Source: Hymenobacter pini
GTDB lineage: Bacteria; Bacteroidota; Bacteroidia; Cytophagales; Hymenobacteraceae
Direction of reading: 5' to 3'
DNA: 64,000 nucleotides
NCBI RefSeq assembly: GCF_020421205.1
Contig: NZ_JAIZZH010000001.1
Span: 1,285,691-1,349,690 of the forward strand
Part shown: one piece after another, positions 18,676 through 27,077 of the stretch
How the letters are laid out: the number at the start of each line of letters is the position of its first letter
How positions within the stretch are numbered: the first letter of the stretch is position 1
Program-made: the position numbers and the translations under genes
The notes under the pieces: generated by a model
Databases searched by the model: none
The model's input: the letters and a program-made list of their open reading frames with translations, nothing else
Told to the model about the DNA's origin: nothing

Positions 18676-19347
18676 TTACAGCTTCCGGTATTTCGGAATC
18701 AACTGCTCGATTTCGGGAGTTGGCGCGGGCTGGTTAAACACGGCGTCAATCAACTCATCAAACGATGCTGCGGGGGTGAAGATGCTATCCGTGAACGGGT
18801 TGCTGAACAGCCGGATAAAGCCCGGCTGCCCATTAATGCGCACCAAGTCAACGGTAATGTTACCAAACAGCTGGTTGCAGCGGCCGGAACTGCTGCAGTC
18901 GTTGGGGCGGGGCTTCAGGAAGTACTTCTGCGTGGATTCCGAAAACGACTCGTGGCGGGTGGTGCGCTCATCGGCGGCTCCTAGGTGGTAACCCAGGCTC
19001 AGCACCCGGTCGCGCAGGTAATCGAAGAGGTGCTGAAAGTTGCCGGGTCCAATGCTGGGGTCATAAAGAAATACGGCCCCGTGGCGGTGCTCCTCCTTAA
19101 TAAGCTGCACCCGAAAGGGCGCTCCGGGCAGCCCCGCTTTCTGGTAATGATAAGCCTTGAAAAACGGGGCCATCCAGTTCCGGAAAACCTGCTGCTCCAG
19201 CCACTGCTGCCGCACCCGCTCGTGCGCCGGGCGGCGTTGCAAGGGCTGCCACTCCGCCGAAGCAGAAGCCGGGCCGGCCAAAAACCGTTTCAGAAAATTC
19301 AACAAGGGTAGGCAGGTGGGTTTGGAGAGAAACACGGCCCCGCGCAA
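18676..19347 (-). CDS. Hypothetical protein
   Basis: A soluble protein of up to 223 residues that I do not recognise. It is rich in aromatic and charged residues, has a helical N-terminus (LLNFLKRFLAGP) and a segment with two cysteines (NDCSSSGRCNQLFG). The start is uncertain: an ATG at 19347 is used here, but a TTG just before NFLKRFL near 19300 would remove fifteen residues of little character. No membrane helix or clear signal peptide. Base composition matches the core genes, and it ends at the shared terminator at 18.6 kb. Confidence 0.6.
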   Translation of the reverse strand: MRGAVFLSKPTCLPLLNFLKRFLAGPASASAEWQPLQRRPAHERVRQQWLEQQVFRNWMAPFFKAYHYQKAGLPGAPFRVQLIKEEHRHGAVFLYDPSIGPGNFQHLFDYLRDRVLSLGYHLGAADERTTRHESFSESTQKYFLKPRPNDCSSSGRCNQLFGNITVDLVRINGQPGFIRLFSNPFTDSIFTPAASFDELIDAVFNQPAPTPEIEQLIPKYRKL

Positions 19348-19436
19348 ATGGTTTAACTTGGAACCACGTCGGCACCGGGCCGTGGGGTAGTACCAAACAA
19401 TGCGCCATATTCCGCCGAGCTGGCTAACTGCAACAA

Positions 19437-19469
19437 AAAAAGCCCCTTCCGTTCGGGAAGAGGCTTTTT
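19437..19469 (-). terminator. Intrinsic terminator after the DUF2147 gene
   Basis: Arms AAAAAGCC...TTCC and GGGAA..GGCTTTTT form a hairpin with T-runs on both strands just after the minus-strand gene that ends at 19487. Confidence 0.8.
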
Positions 19470-19486
19470 GATGAGTGAGGCGGGTA

Positions 19487-19927
19487 TTACTTAACCCGCG
19501 TCCAAGTTTGCGACTTGCCGATGAGCGAGAAGCCGATGTAGCCTTTCACCTCCATGGTGTTGGCGTTTTCCATTTTCATGTAGCAGGAGTACGTTTTGCC
19601 ACTTTCGGGGTCGTAGATCTTGCCATCGTCCCACTTGTTGTCACTGTCGTACTCAAAGCCCTGCATGAACACCAGGCCCAGACGCGGACGGCTGCGCAGT
19701 TTGGGGTCAGGGTTCATCGAGTCGGTTTTGGGTTTGCCGGTTTTGGGGTCGTTGGGCACCGTCAGGGTCACAATCTTGCCGCACAGCTTGTTGCCGCACT
19801 TGTAGATTTCAAATGTAGCCTTTTTCTCCGCATTCGTCCACACGCCCAGCGGGGAGAGGGACTGGGCCGAGGCAGCGCCAATCAGACCCAAAAACAGGCC
19901 CAGGCAGAGGAACAGAAATTTTTTCAT
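19487..19927 (-). CDS. DUF2147 domain-containing exported protein
   Basis: A 146-residue exported protein; ATG 19927 gives signal peptide MKKFLFLCLGLFLGLIGAASA. The mature part follows the DUF2147 pattern: GVWTNAEKKATFEIYKCGNKLCGKIV at its start (conserved Cys pair about residues 43 and 48), GKPKTDSMNPDP, and GKIYDPESGKTYSCYMKMEN, a beta-barrel-like fold ending in KSQTWTRVK. The family is common in the Bacteroidota periplasm; a lipid- or ligand-binding role has been proposed but is not shown. The frame upstream of the signal peptide is not conserved in character and is rejected. Confidence 0.88.
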   Translation of the reverse strand: MKKFLFLCLGLFLGLIGAASAQSLSPLGVWTNAEKKATFEIYKCGNKLCGKIVTLTVPNDPKTGKPKTDSMNPDPKLRSRPRLGLVFMQGFEYDSDNKWDDGKIYDPESGKTYSCYMKMENANTMEVKGYIGFSLIGKSQTWTRVK

Positions 19928-20152
19928 GGTGGTGGTGATGAAGTAAATGTGGGGTTTTCGGGAAAAAGATAGAGGAAAAGTTGGGAATGACGGCAATTCA
20001 TAGCTCAACCATATCCTGCCGATGTAGAGGCAACTTTGGGGCCAGCCTGCGTGAATGGTAGATGCGCTGAAAAAAGTAGTTCTGTAAAGCCTTTGAAGAT
20101 CAGGTAGATGAATAAAATATGGCGCAAAGGCCCTAAAAAAAGCCCTTTTTAT

Positions 20153-20182
20153 TTTGAACCATCCCGAGGGCTTTTAACTTTA
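20153..20182 (+). promoter_or_regulatory. Candidate promoter for the structured region at 20.2 kb
   Basis: TTTG (20153-20156) and TAACTTTA (20175-20182) are 18 bases apart, close to the Bacteroidota arrangement TTTG-N19-TAnnTTTG. Transcription would start near 20190, directly before the complementary segments described for the candidate RNA. Confidence 0.3.
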
Positions 20183-20184
20183 CC

Positions 20185-20540
20185 TACCGTAGTGAGTGCT
20201 ACAGCCCCCGCCAAGCAACCCTAAGGTGCTGGGAAGCGCGGCCCGGGTTATGTCGGATCTAAAGAAAGGAGGTACAAAATGTCTAGTAGTCCCAAACAAA
20301 TCCTGCCAAGCCTGTCGAATGTAGTCCGCTTCACCGCCGGACGCGCGTAACAAGAGCTTCGCGCGGAACTCGCTCCTAACTGAGTAATTTCCCGCATTCT
20401 GGCAAGGTCTTACCTGATACGTAGATGGCGGGCCTGTACCCCAGGCCAACCGCTTGGTAAGATTTGAAGGATTAGATGCCCGGTCGCCCAGCACCCTCAA
20501 CTTGGAGGTCTGCATAGGCAACCGGGCATCATTGCGTTTA
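20185..20540 (+). ncRNA. Candidate structured RNA of unknown class
   Basis: About 350 bases with no convincing gene but dense complementarity. Pairings I can read: GATGCCCGGT (20475-20484) with ACCGGGCATC (20521-20530); TCTTACC (20408-20414) with GGTAAGA (20456-20462), enclosing GGCCTG/CAGGCC (20431-20436 with 20442-20447); TGTCGAATG (20313-20321) with CATTCTGGCA (20395-20404), one bulge; AATCCT (20299-20304) with AGGATT (20468-20473); GCGCG/CGCGC (20343-20347 with 20360-20364); GGTGCTGGG (20225-20233) with CCCAGCACC (20487-20495), which would be a pseudoknot. AAAGGAGGT at 20265-20273 matches the anti-Shine-Dalgarno complement. A 113-codon frame on the minus strand is the only long frame and looks unlike a protein. 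I see no tmRNA, RNase P or SRP landmark. Strand is inferred from the promoter-like boxes only. Confidence 0.45.
20279..20350 (+). CDS. Possible 23-codon peptide with a perfect Shine-Dalgarno sequence
   Basis: ATG 20279 follows AAAGGAGGT by five bases, an ideal ribosome-binding layout that is exceptional in Bacteroidota. The frame runs 23 codons to TAA at 20348-20350 (MSSSPKQILPSLSN then VVRFTAGRA). It lies inside the structured region, so it may be a leader peptide, or the purine run may be part of an RNA helix with no translation at all. Confidence 0.2.
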   Translation: MSSSPKQILPSLSNVVRFTAGRA

Positions 20541-20546
20541 GAGCAG

Positions 20547-21098
20547 TTACAATACCCGCCGCACCTGCATGAAGCGCCGCTCGTAATCAGAGCCCTCTAC
20601 CTGGCTGATTTTAACGCCTGACTCGTGGCGGGCCGAGGAGGAGTGGATGAAGCGCAGCGGCTCGCCGGGCTGGCTGAGCACGATGCCGGCGTGGCCGGGC
20701 GTGGTGGAGGTTTGAGCCGTGCCCGTGAACACTACAATATCGCCGGGGCGGGCCTGCTGGCGGGGCACGGGCCGGCCAGTATCAATGAGTAGCGCCGTGG
20801 AATGCGGTACCGGTACTTTATAGCGGGCAAACACGTAGTTCACAAAGCCTGAGCAGTCGAAGCCGGTTTCGGGCGTGCTGCCAGCGTAGCAGTAGTTGGT
20901 GCCCAACTGGCGCATGGCAAAAGCCACAATGCTATCAGCACGGGGTGAGGCAGCGTTGCTGATGACGTAGGCCGTTTTGCGGGCCGGTAGCGGAGCCTGC
21001 GTTTCCGGATGGGTGGGAGAGGAGTGCAGGCGCGCGTAGCTAGCCCAGCCAAGCAGCCCAGCAACCAACCCTAGAAAAACCAGCCAGACAAGACGCAT
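20547..21098 (-). CDS. NlpC/P60 family cysteine peptidase
   Basis: A 183-residue cell-wall hydrolase. The start at 21098 gives an N-terminal membrane anchor or signal (MRLVWLVFLGLVAGLLGWA). The NlpC/P60 catalytic domain fills the C-terminal ~130 residues: the cysteine in the FDCSGFVNYVF motif, the first histidine in PGHAGIVL, and a polar partner in FIHSSS. PGDIVVFTG is the usual substrate-pocket strand. It should cleave gamma-D-glutamyl-diaminopimelate bonds in stem peptides. The much longer upstream frame is a G+C-rich extension and is rejected. The gene ends 17 bases from the stem of the structured region. Confidence 0.9.
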   Translation of the reverse strand: MRLVWLVFLGLVAGLLGWASYARLHSSPTHPETQAPLPARKTAYVISNAASPRADSIVAFAMRQLGTNYCYAGSTPETGFDCSGFVNYVFARYKVPVPHSTALLIDTGRPVPRQQARPGDIVVFTGTAQTSTTPGHAGIVLSQPGEPLRFIHSSSARHESGVKISQVEGSDYERRFMQVRRVL

Positions 21099-21342
21099 AC
21101 GGGTACAATTCACAGTTGAGCTGCTCCCGTAACGGGCCGGCCCCGGCATAGGTTGGGTAAAACCTAAAGCTGATGATGAAGAAAGTACCATAGACACAAT
21201 AGGGTGATGTAGGAGTATCGCGAGGAGGCATAATGGCAATTTTGCGGCCAGGGTTGCAGCCTTCCACGGTTTTCCCCGTTCTTTGGCGACTCGGTGGTGG
21301 CAACCGCCGCACCAGTTTACCCTCTCATCTCCCTTCCCGTTC

Positions 21343-23148
21343 ATGCGCCTGATTTCTGCCCGCTACCTGACGCTAGCTGCCCTGGGTGGCCTGCTGAGCA
21401 CGGCCAGCGCCGCCTCAGCGGCTCCCGCCATCCGCTACACCCTGTCGATGCCTGCCCCGCAAACCCACTATTTCGAGGTGGATATGCAGCTCGACGGCTT
21501 CAGCAAAGCCTACACCGACGTGAAAATGCCCGTGTGGGCCCCTGGCTCGTACCTGGTACGCGAGTTTTCGAAGAACGTGGAAGGATTTGAAGCCTCGGCT
21601 GGCGCGCAAAAGCTGCGCACTGAGAAGATTTCGAAGAACACTTGGCGGGTGTACCACTCCGGGGCCAAAAACTTCCGGGTGCACTACCGCGTGTACGCTT
21701 TCGAACTGAGCGTACGCACCAGCTTCATCGACGCGGCCCACGGCTACGTGAACGGCACCAGCGTGTTCATGTACCCCGCCGACAGCAAAATGCTGCCCAG
21801 CACCGTGGAAGTGAAGCCCGCCCAGGGCTGGAGCCAGGTAAGCACCAGCCTGAAGCCCGCCGGAGGCACCTTTACTTACACTTCCAGCAGCTACGACGAG
21901 CTGGCCGACTCACCCATTGAAATCGGTAACCAGAAACTCTACACCTTCACGGCCAACGGCACGCCCCACACGGTAGCTATGTTCGGCGACCCGAAGGTGG
22001 ATGAGCAGCGCCTCACCCGCGACATGCAGCGCGTGTGCGAGGAAGCGCATAAAGTAGTAGGCCGCAACCCGCTGGACCGCTACGTATTCATCGTGCACAA
22101 CATTGACCGGGGCACCGGCGGCTTGGAGCACCTGTTTTCCACCACCTTGTCGGTGTCGCGCAACGCGTATTCCTCAGAAGCTGGCTGGAAAGGCTTCCTC
22201 GGGCTGGTGGCCCACGAGTACTTCCACCTCTGGAACGTGAAGCGCATTCGGCCGGTGGCCCTGGGACCGTTTGACTACGACCAGGAAAACTACACCCACA
22301 TGCTGTGGGTAAGCGAAGGGGGTACCGAATACTTCTCGAACCTGATTACCCAGCGGGCCGGTTTCCTGAGCCCCGACGAGTACCTGGGCGACCTGAGCAA
22401 CGGCATTTCGCGGGTGGAAAACACGCCCGGCAACAAGCAGCAGTCGGCCGCCGAATCGAGCTTTGACGCCTGGATCAAGTACTACCGCCCCAACGAAAAC
22501 TCCTCGAACACCGGCATCAGCTACTACGACAAGGGCGAGGTAATCGGGGCGGTGCTCGACCTGATGGTCATCAACGAAACCAGGGGCCAGAAGCGCCTCG
22601 ACGACGTGATGCGCTACCTCTACGACCAGTACTACGTGAAGCAGGGCCGCGGCTTCACCGACCAGGAATACCAGGATGCCGTGGCTAAAGTGGCCGGCCG
22701 CCGCTTCGATGACTTCTTCCGTCGCTACGTGTACGGCACCGAAACCCTGCCCTACGAGCAGGCCCTGGGCTACGCCGGCCTGAAGCTGACCGTAACCGGC
22801 CCTGCGGCGTCCGACGCCAGCTTGGGCGCCAGCATCAGCCCCGCCGGGGGCAAGCAAACCGTGAGCAGCGTACTGCGCGACGGCAGCGCCTGGCAGGGCG
22901 GCCTGAGCGTGGGCGACGAAATCCTGAGCATCGACGGCACCCGCGTAACCGACGACCCTAACAAGCTGCTGGCCGGCCGGGCCGTGGGCTCGGAAGTAAA
23001 ATTCCTAGTGAACCGTGACGGTCAGATCAAGGAAATCAGCTTCCCGCTGCAGGCTTCCGTGATGCGCCGCTACCGCATCGAGCGCCAGGCCAACCCCACC
23101 GCCGAGCAGCAAACGGTGCTGGCCAAATGGCTGCCGGTGAAAAACTAG
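21343..23148 (+). CDS. M61 family peptidase with PDZ domain
   Basis: A 601-residue exported metallopeptidase of the glycyl-aminopeptidase family. The start at 21343 gives a signal peptide (LISARYLTLAALGGLLSTASAASA). The N-terminal beta domain (YTLSMPAPQTHYFEVDMQL, WAPGSYLVREFSKNV) is typical. The zinc motif HEYFHLWNVKRI places ligands at H291 and H295 with E292 catalytic; a downstream Glu lies in WVSEGGTEYF. A PDZ domain follows (about 495-575, SVLRDGSAWQGGLSVGDEILSIDG). Probably periplasmic or surface protein turnover. Divergent from the NlpC/P60 gene and closed by a strong terminator. Confidence 0.92.
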   Translation: MRLISARYLTLAALGGLLSTASAASAAPAIRYTLSMPAPQTHYFEVDMQLDGFSKAYTDVKMPVWAPGSYLVREFSKNVEGFEASAGAQKLRTEKISKNTWRVYHSGAKNFRVHYRVYAFELSVRTSFIDAAHGYVNGTSVFMYPADSKMLPSTVEVKPAQGWSQVSTSLKPAGGTFTYTSSSYDELADSPIEIGNQKLYTFTANGTPHTVAMFGDPKVDEQRLTRDMQRVCEEAHKVVGRNPLDRYVFIVHNIDRGTGGLEHLFSTTLSVSRNAYSSEAGWKGFLGLVAHEYFHLWNVKRIRPVALGPFDYDQENYTHMLWVSEGGTEYFSNLITQRAGFLSPDEYLGDLSNGISRVENTPGNKQQSAAESSFDAWIKYYRPNENSSNTGISYYDKGEVIGAVLDLMVINETRGQKRLDDVMRYLYDQYYVKQGRGFTDQEYQDAVAKVAGRRFDDFFRRYVYGTETLPYEQALGYAGLKLTVTGPAASDASLGASISPAGGKQTVSSVLRDGSAWQGGLSVGDEILSIDGTRVTDDPNKLLAGRAVGSEVKFLVNRDGQIKEISFPLQASVMRRYRIERQANPTAEQQTVLAKWLPVKN

Positions 23149-23170
23149 ATCTGAGACGACTAGAAGCAAG

Positions 23171-23224
23171 AAGCGAGACTTCCGTTCTGGAACCCGACTG
23201 GGCTTCGGAACGGAAGTCTCGCTT
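23171..23224. terminator. Strong bidirectional terminator
   Basis: A perfect 17-bp stem, AAGCGAGACTTCCGTTC against 23208-23224, followed by TTTT on the plus strand, between the convergent M61 and S8 peptidase genes. Confidence 0.88.
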
Positions 23225-23248
23225 TTCTCTATTGTATAGACTTAGTTC

Positions 23249-24823
23249 CTAGTTCACCAAGGCCCCCACGGCCGAGGCCAGGTTTACGCGGCCCCAGCCG
23301 AAGTTGGCGTCGCGGGCGGCGCGGTTGGAGCTGGCGGCTACCAGGCGGCTCATAATCTGGGCGCGGGTTTCAGTGGGATATTTCGACCAGACTACGGCGG
23401 CCATGCCGGCCATGCTGGCCGTAGCCACCGACGAGCCGCCGATGGTGCTGGGTGCGTCGCCGGTCATGGCCAGGGTGAGGGGACGCAGGTTGTTGCTGCT
23501 ACGCTGCATTACCACCGTAAACTCCACGTCGGTGCCCACGTGGCACTCGTCGCAGCGTGTGGGCGCAGTGAGGTTATCTTTCATGCCGGTAACGGCTACT
23601 GCCTCTGCTAAAGAGGCCGGGTAAATAACGCCTACAAAGCCCGCCGACCAGTCGAAGGAGGTGCCGGCGGCGCAGAAAATCAACTTGCCCTTGCCGTATG
23701 CGTAGCGGATGGCGTCGGTCATCTGCGACGACGAGGTGAGCCGGCCCATGCTCATGCTGATGATGCGCACGTCGGAGCGGTTAGCCGCCAGTAGGTAGGC
23801 GTCCGTTACGCCCTGCACTTCGCGGCTGGCATCCAGAAACACGTCCTCGGCGGCGCGCACCGTAATCAGGTTGGCGTTGTAGGCCACGCCCACGCTGGCT
23901 CCGTCGGTGCCGCGGGGTGCGGCGCAGGCCCCGGCCATGCCGGTACCGTGGCCGCAGCCATCGTTGGGCGTTTCGTAGCTGCCGTAGGGAATGCCGAAGA
24001 TGGTGTTGCGGGGCAGCGTCACGAGCCGCTCGATGGTGCGGCCGGTACTCAGGCCCTGATTGAAGGCCGAGCCCAGGTTTTCCTGCCCGTCCGACGCGCC
24101 CGTATCGATGATGAGCACCTTGGTACCTTGGCCGGTGCTCTGGCTCCAAGCCGCCCGGATGCCATGGTACACGTCGGCCTGATTCCACGACGATTTGCTG
24201 CCGTTGCTGAGTACCGTATAGTCGGAGCCGGCTGCCAGGCCCGCAGTGGCCACGTTGCTGCCGCAGCCGCTGCTGCTGAGCGTAGACGCTGGCCGGTTGG
24301 CCGTCTGGCGGTGGGGCTCATAGCCGATGGGCTCGGCGTAGCGCACCAGCCCAGAGGCCCGCAGCGCCTTAATGGTGCTCAGCTCGCGCACCGTCACGGT
24401 AAGCACCGGTAGAGCGTTAGCCTCGTACACCTGCAGTTTCTCGGCCGTCAGCTCGGGGTGGGCAGCCTGCTCCTCGCGCAGAATCAGGGCCAGTACCGCG
24501 GCGCGGGTCTGCTGCCACTCGGGGCTGAGGCGGGCATCCTCGGGCAATGGGGCCGTAGCCCGCACGGTTGCCGGCCGGTAGCCCACCGACAGCACAAAGT
24601 CGGACTGCTGCAGGGCGCTCCACACGGTGTGGGCGGGGGCGGCGTTCCAATCAAACTGCCCGGTTTGGCGCAGGGTGCTGTAAATCTGCTCGTCGAGCTG
24701 CTGGGGTGTGAGGGCCGTGGTGGGCTCAGGCTGGGGCGTGGGCAGCTGCTCGGAGGTGTTGGGCTGACAGCCGACTAACGCCAGAGCCAGCCCTGCCGTA
24801 GTGGCCAGGGGTAAAAAACGCAT
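23249..24823 (-). CDS. S8 family serine peptidase lipoprotein
   Basis: A 524-residue subtilisin-type protease. The N-terminus is a lipoprotein signal (TTAGLALALVGC, Cys19), then a Pro/Thr linker and a propeptide-like region to about residue 200. The catalytic triad is visible: D240 in VLIIDTGASDG, H292 in GCGHGTGMAG, and the serine near residue 465 in GGSSVATASMAG. Unlike many T9SS-exported subtilases it has no C-terminal sorting domain and ends shortly after the catalytic core, so it should remain lipid-anchored. Substrate unknown. It runs convergent with the M61 peptidase. Confidence 0.92.
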   Translation of the reverse strand: MRFLPLATTAGLALALVGCQPNTSEQLPTPQPEPTTALTPQQLDEQIYSTLRQTGQFDWNAAPAHTVWSALQQSDFVLSVGYRPATVRATAPLPEDARLSPEWQQTRAAVLALILREEQAAHPELTAEKLQVYEANALPVLTVTVRELSTIKALRASGLVRYAEPIGYEPHRQTANRPASTLSSSGCGSNVATAGLAAGSDYTVLSNGSKSSWNQADVYHGIRAAWSQSTGQGTKVLIIDTGASDGQENLGSAFNQGLSTGRTIERLVTLPRNTIFGIPYGSYETPNDGCGHGTGMAGACAAPRGTDGASVGVAYNANLITVRAAEDVFLDASREVQGVTDAYLLAANRSDVRIISMSMGRLTSSSQMTDAIRYAYGKGKLIFCAAGTSFDWSAGFVGVIYPASLAEAVAVTGMKDNLTAPTRCDECHVGTDVEFTVVMQRSSNNLRPLTLAMTGDAPSTIGGSSVATASMAGMAAVVWSKYPTETRAQIMSRLVAASSNRAARDANFGWGRVNLASAVGALVN

Positions 24824-24950
24824 AGTATGGTGGGTTTTGGTTGGGAAAAGATCAGGTATTCAATAAACTGAATATTAGTCGGTTGAATGGTGTAGAATTA
24901 TGTTCGGCTTGCCGACTACCTAGTACCAGCTAGACCCCACCAAAACGCAA

Positions 24951-24982
24951 CACGCCCCCCGGCCGGGCGGCCAGGGGGCGTG
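24951..24982 (-). terminator. G+C-rich terminator-like hairpin after kup
   Basis: CACGCCCCC (24951-24959) pairs with GGGGGCGTG (24974-24982), with an inner GGCCG/CGGCC. Downstream on the minus strand the sequence becomes T-rich (TTGCGTTTT). It follows kup, which ends at 25006. Confidence 0.65.
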
Positions 24983-25005
24983 AATGTTCAGGAGCAGGTG
25001 CCGCC

Positions 25006-26940
25006 TTACGGAATGCGTTTCAGGGCCACGTCGCGCACGGGGGTAAGTACCAGCGGTACTTTCTCCACCTTCACCGAGCTGGTATCCAGCCCAAAGTATT
25101 TGTCTTCGGAAGCAATGAACTGCTTGATGTAGAAGTAGGCCTGCATCACCAGTCTCTCCACCATCGGGAATTCGTTTTCTACCGACAGGAACTTCTCCAA
25201 TACCACGAAGCGGAAGTCGCCGGTTACGTGCTGCTTGCTGAGTGATTCGTAGCGGGAGGTAATGTCCACTTCCTTGTTGCGCACCAGATCCTCCACCACT
25301 TTGCGGAAGTACAGGTTGATGCGCTGCTCCACCCGGAAGCCCAGGCGGAAGGTGATGCGGAACACGTCGTCCTTGGCCAGCTCCGTCACTTTGTATTCCA
25401 TGGTGTACGGCTCGTCGGTTGTATCCACGTGCACAAACCAGTAGATGTCGGCGCGCTTAGGGCGCTTCTGGAAGATGGAGTAGATGATCTTCGACTCGAT
25501 TTCCGACTGCCGCTCAGCCGACGACATAAACACCAGGTGGGTGGCGTATTTGGAAACGGTTTCGTCGTTGCTGAGCTCCTTGAGGGCCTCAATGTAGGGC
25601 TCAATTTTGACGAACTCCGTGAGACGGCGCTTGATGTAGAAGGCCCGCAGCCACACGTACATCACCGCAATGAGGCACAGGCTAATAGCTACCGATACCC
25701 AGCCACCCTCGGGGAATTTCACTAGGTTGGCTACTAGGAACGAGCCCTCAATAGCCCCGTACACCAGCACAAACAGCACGATAACCGCCATAGGAGCCCG
25801 CTTGCTGCGCAGCCACATGGTGAGCAGCAGCGTAGTCATGAGCATCGTCACGGTGATGGCCAGGCCGTACGCCGCTTCCATCTTGCTCGACTCCTTAAAG
25901 TACAGCACCACCGCAATGCAACCCAGCAGCAGTAGCCGGTTCATGCTGGGCACGTACAGCTGGCCCTTCACGTCGGTGGGGTAGTTGAGGCGCACTTTGG
26001 GCCACATGTTCAAGCGGATGGCCTCGGCTACCAGCGTAAATGAACCAGTGATGAGCGCCTGCGAGGCAATGATGGCGGCAATAGTAGCAATGCCGATACC
26101 GATGAGCAGAAACCACTGCGGCATCAACTCATAGAACGGGTTGCGGCCGGCCAGCGTCTTGCCCTGCTCCGAAAGCAACCAGGCACCCTGGCCCAGGTAG
26201 TTCAGCACCAAGCAGGTTTTTACAAAAATCCAGCTGATGCGGATGTTGCCCTTACCGCAGTGACCCAGGTCGGAGTACAGAGCCTCAGCCCCGGTGGTAC
26301 ACAGGAACACGGCACCCAGCAGCCAGAAGCCGCGGGGGTAGTTTACCAGCAAATCGTAGGCGTAGTGGGGGCTGAGGGCCTTCAGAATCTCCGGGTGCTT
26401 CAGAATCCAGGAGCCGCCCAGCACGGCCAACATCGAAAACCACAGGAACATGATTGGCCCAAACGCCTTGCCCACAATCTGAGTACCAAAGCTTTGCAGC
26501 AGAAACAGCCCAATCAGAATGGCAATTACAATCCACTCGGTAGGCAGGCCGGGGTACACGGCTTCCAGCCCTTCAATAGCTGAGGAAACTGAAATGGGCG
26601 GCGTAATTACGCCGTCGGCCAGCAGGGCCGAGCCCCCAATAATAGCCACCGCCGACAGCCAGCCGCCCCGCCGCCGCACCAAAGCATAGAGCGAGAAAAT
26701 ACCACCCTCGCCGTTGTTATCGGCGTTTAGGGTCAGCAGCACATACTTGATGGTAGTTTGCAGGGTGAGCGTCCAGAATACGCAGGAAATACCCCCGTAC
26801 ACAAGCCGCGGGTCGATGTTGCCCGGCACAATGGCCTTCATTACGTACAGCGGCGAGGTGCCGATGTCGCCGTAGATAATGCCGAGAGCAATGAGCAAGC
26901 CAGCCGTAGATATGGCGGTGTGCTGATGTTTGGCGTCCAT
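25006..26940 (-). CDS. kup: KUP/HAK/KT family potassium transporter
   Basis: A 644-residue K+/H+ symporter of the inner membrane. The N-terminal part carries the family signature GIIYGDIGTSPLYVMKAI and about twelve hydrophobic helices to residue ~430, including GSALLADGVITPPISVSSAIEGLE. The C-terminal ~200 residues are a soluble cytoplasmic domain. Length is normal. Start MDAKHQHTAISTAGLL is well placed, with a perfect TACCTTTG box 47 bases upstream. I see no riboswitch in the leader. Potassium uptake is the family function; regulation is not shown. Confidence 0.95.
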   Translation of the reverse strand: MDAKHQHTAISTAGLLIALGIIYGDIGTSPLYVMKAIVPGNIDPRLVYGGISCVFWTLTLQTTIKYVLLTLNADNNGEGGIFSLYALVRRRGGWLSAVAIIGGSALLADGVITPPISVSSAIEGLEAVYPGLPTEWIVIAILIGLFLLQSFGTQIVGKAFGPIMFLWFSMLAVLGGSWILKHPEILKALSPHYAYDLLVNYPRGFWLLGAVFLCTTGAEALYSDLGHCGKGNIRISWIFVKTCLVLNYLGQGAWLLSEQGKTLAGRNPFYELMPQWFLLIGIGIATIAAIIASQALITGSFTLVAEAIRLNMWPKVRLNYPTDVKGQLYVPSMNRLLLLGCIAVVLYFKESSKMEAAYGLAITVTMLMTTLLLTMWLRSKRAPMAVIVLFVLVYGAIEGSFLVANLVKFPEGGWVSVAISLCLIAVMYVWLRAFYIKRRLTEFVKIEPYIEALKELSNDETVSKYATHLVFMSSAERQSEIESKIIYSIFQKRPKRADIYWFVHVDTTDEPYTMEYKVTELAKDDVFRITFRLGFRVEQRINLYFRKVVEDLVRNKEVDITSRYESLSKQHVTGDFRFVVLEKFLSVENEFPMVERLVMQAYFYIKQFIASEDKYFGLDTSSVKVEKVPLVLTPVRDVALKRIP

Positions 26941-26986
26941 GGGAGGAGTACTAGTGAGAGAATAGCCGGTTTTTTACAAGCGGGGC

Positions 26987-26994
26987 CAAAGGTA
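26987..26994 (-). promoter_or_regulatory. Candidate -7 box TACCTTTG upstream of kup
   Basis: On the minus strand TACCTTTG matches TAnnTTTG exactly, about 47 bases before the kup ATG. No good -33 element at the usual distance. Confidence 0.35.
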
Positions 26995-27077
26995 GCAGTT
27001 CAACCGGAATGCCGGTGCTAGCTGCCCGTACGCAACACAGCCGGAAACGGCTAACCGGAACCCGGACAAAACTATTG

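Noticed and set aside
20180..20521. 113-codon reading frame on the minus strand through the structured region
   Set aside because: It crosses all the complementary arms, shows no domain-like composition and would place coding sequence exactly where base pairing is strongest; the open frame is explained by the G+C content.
20185..20540. tmRNA or RNase P RNA
   Set aside because: No tRNA-like end, no tag-reading frame of the known kind, and none of the conserved RNase P core sequences on either strand.
26941..27077. Riboswitch controlling kup
   Set aside because: The leader is short, with a promoter-like box but no multi-stem structure of the kind known for potassium-related riboswitches.
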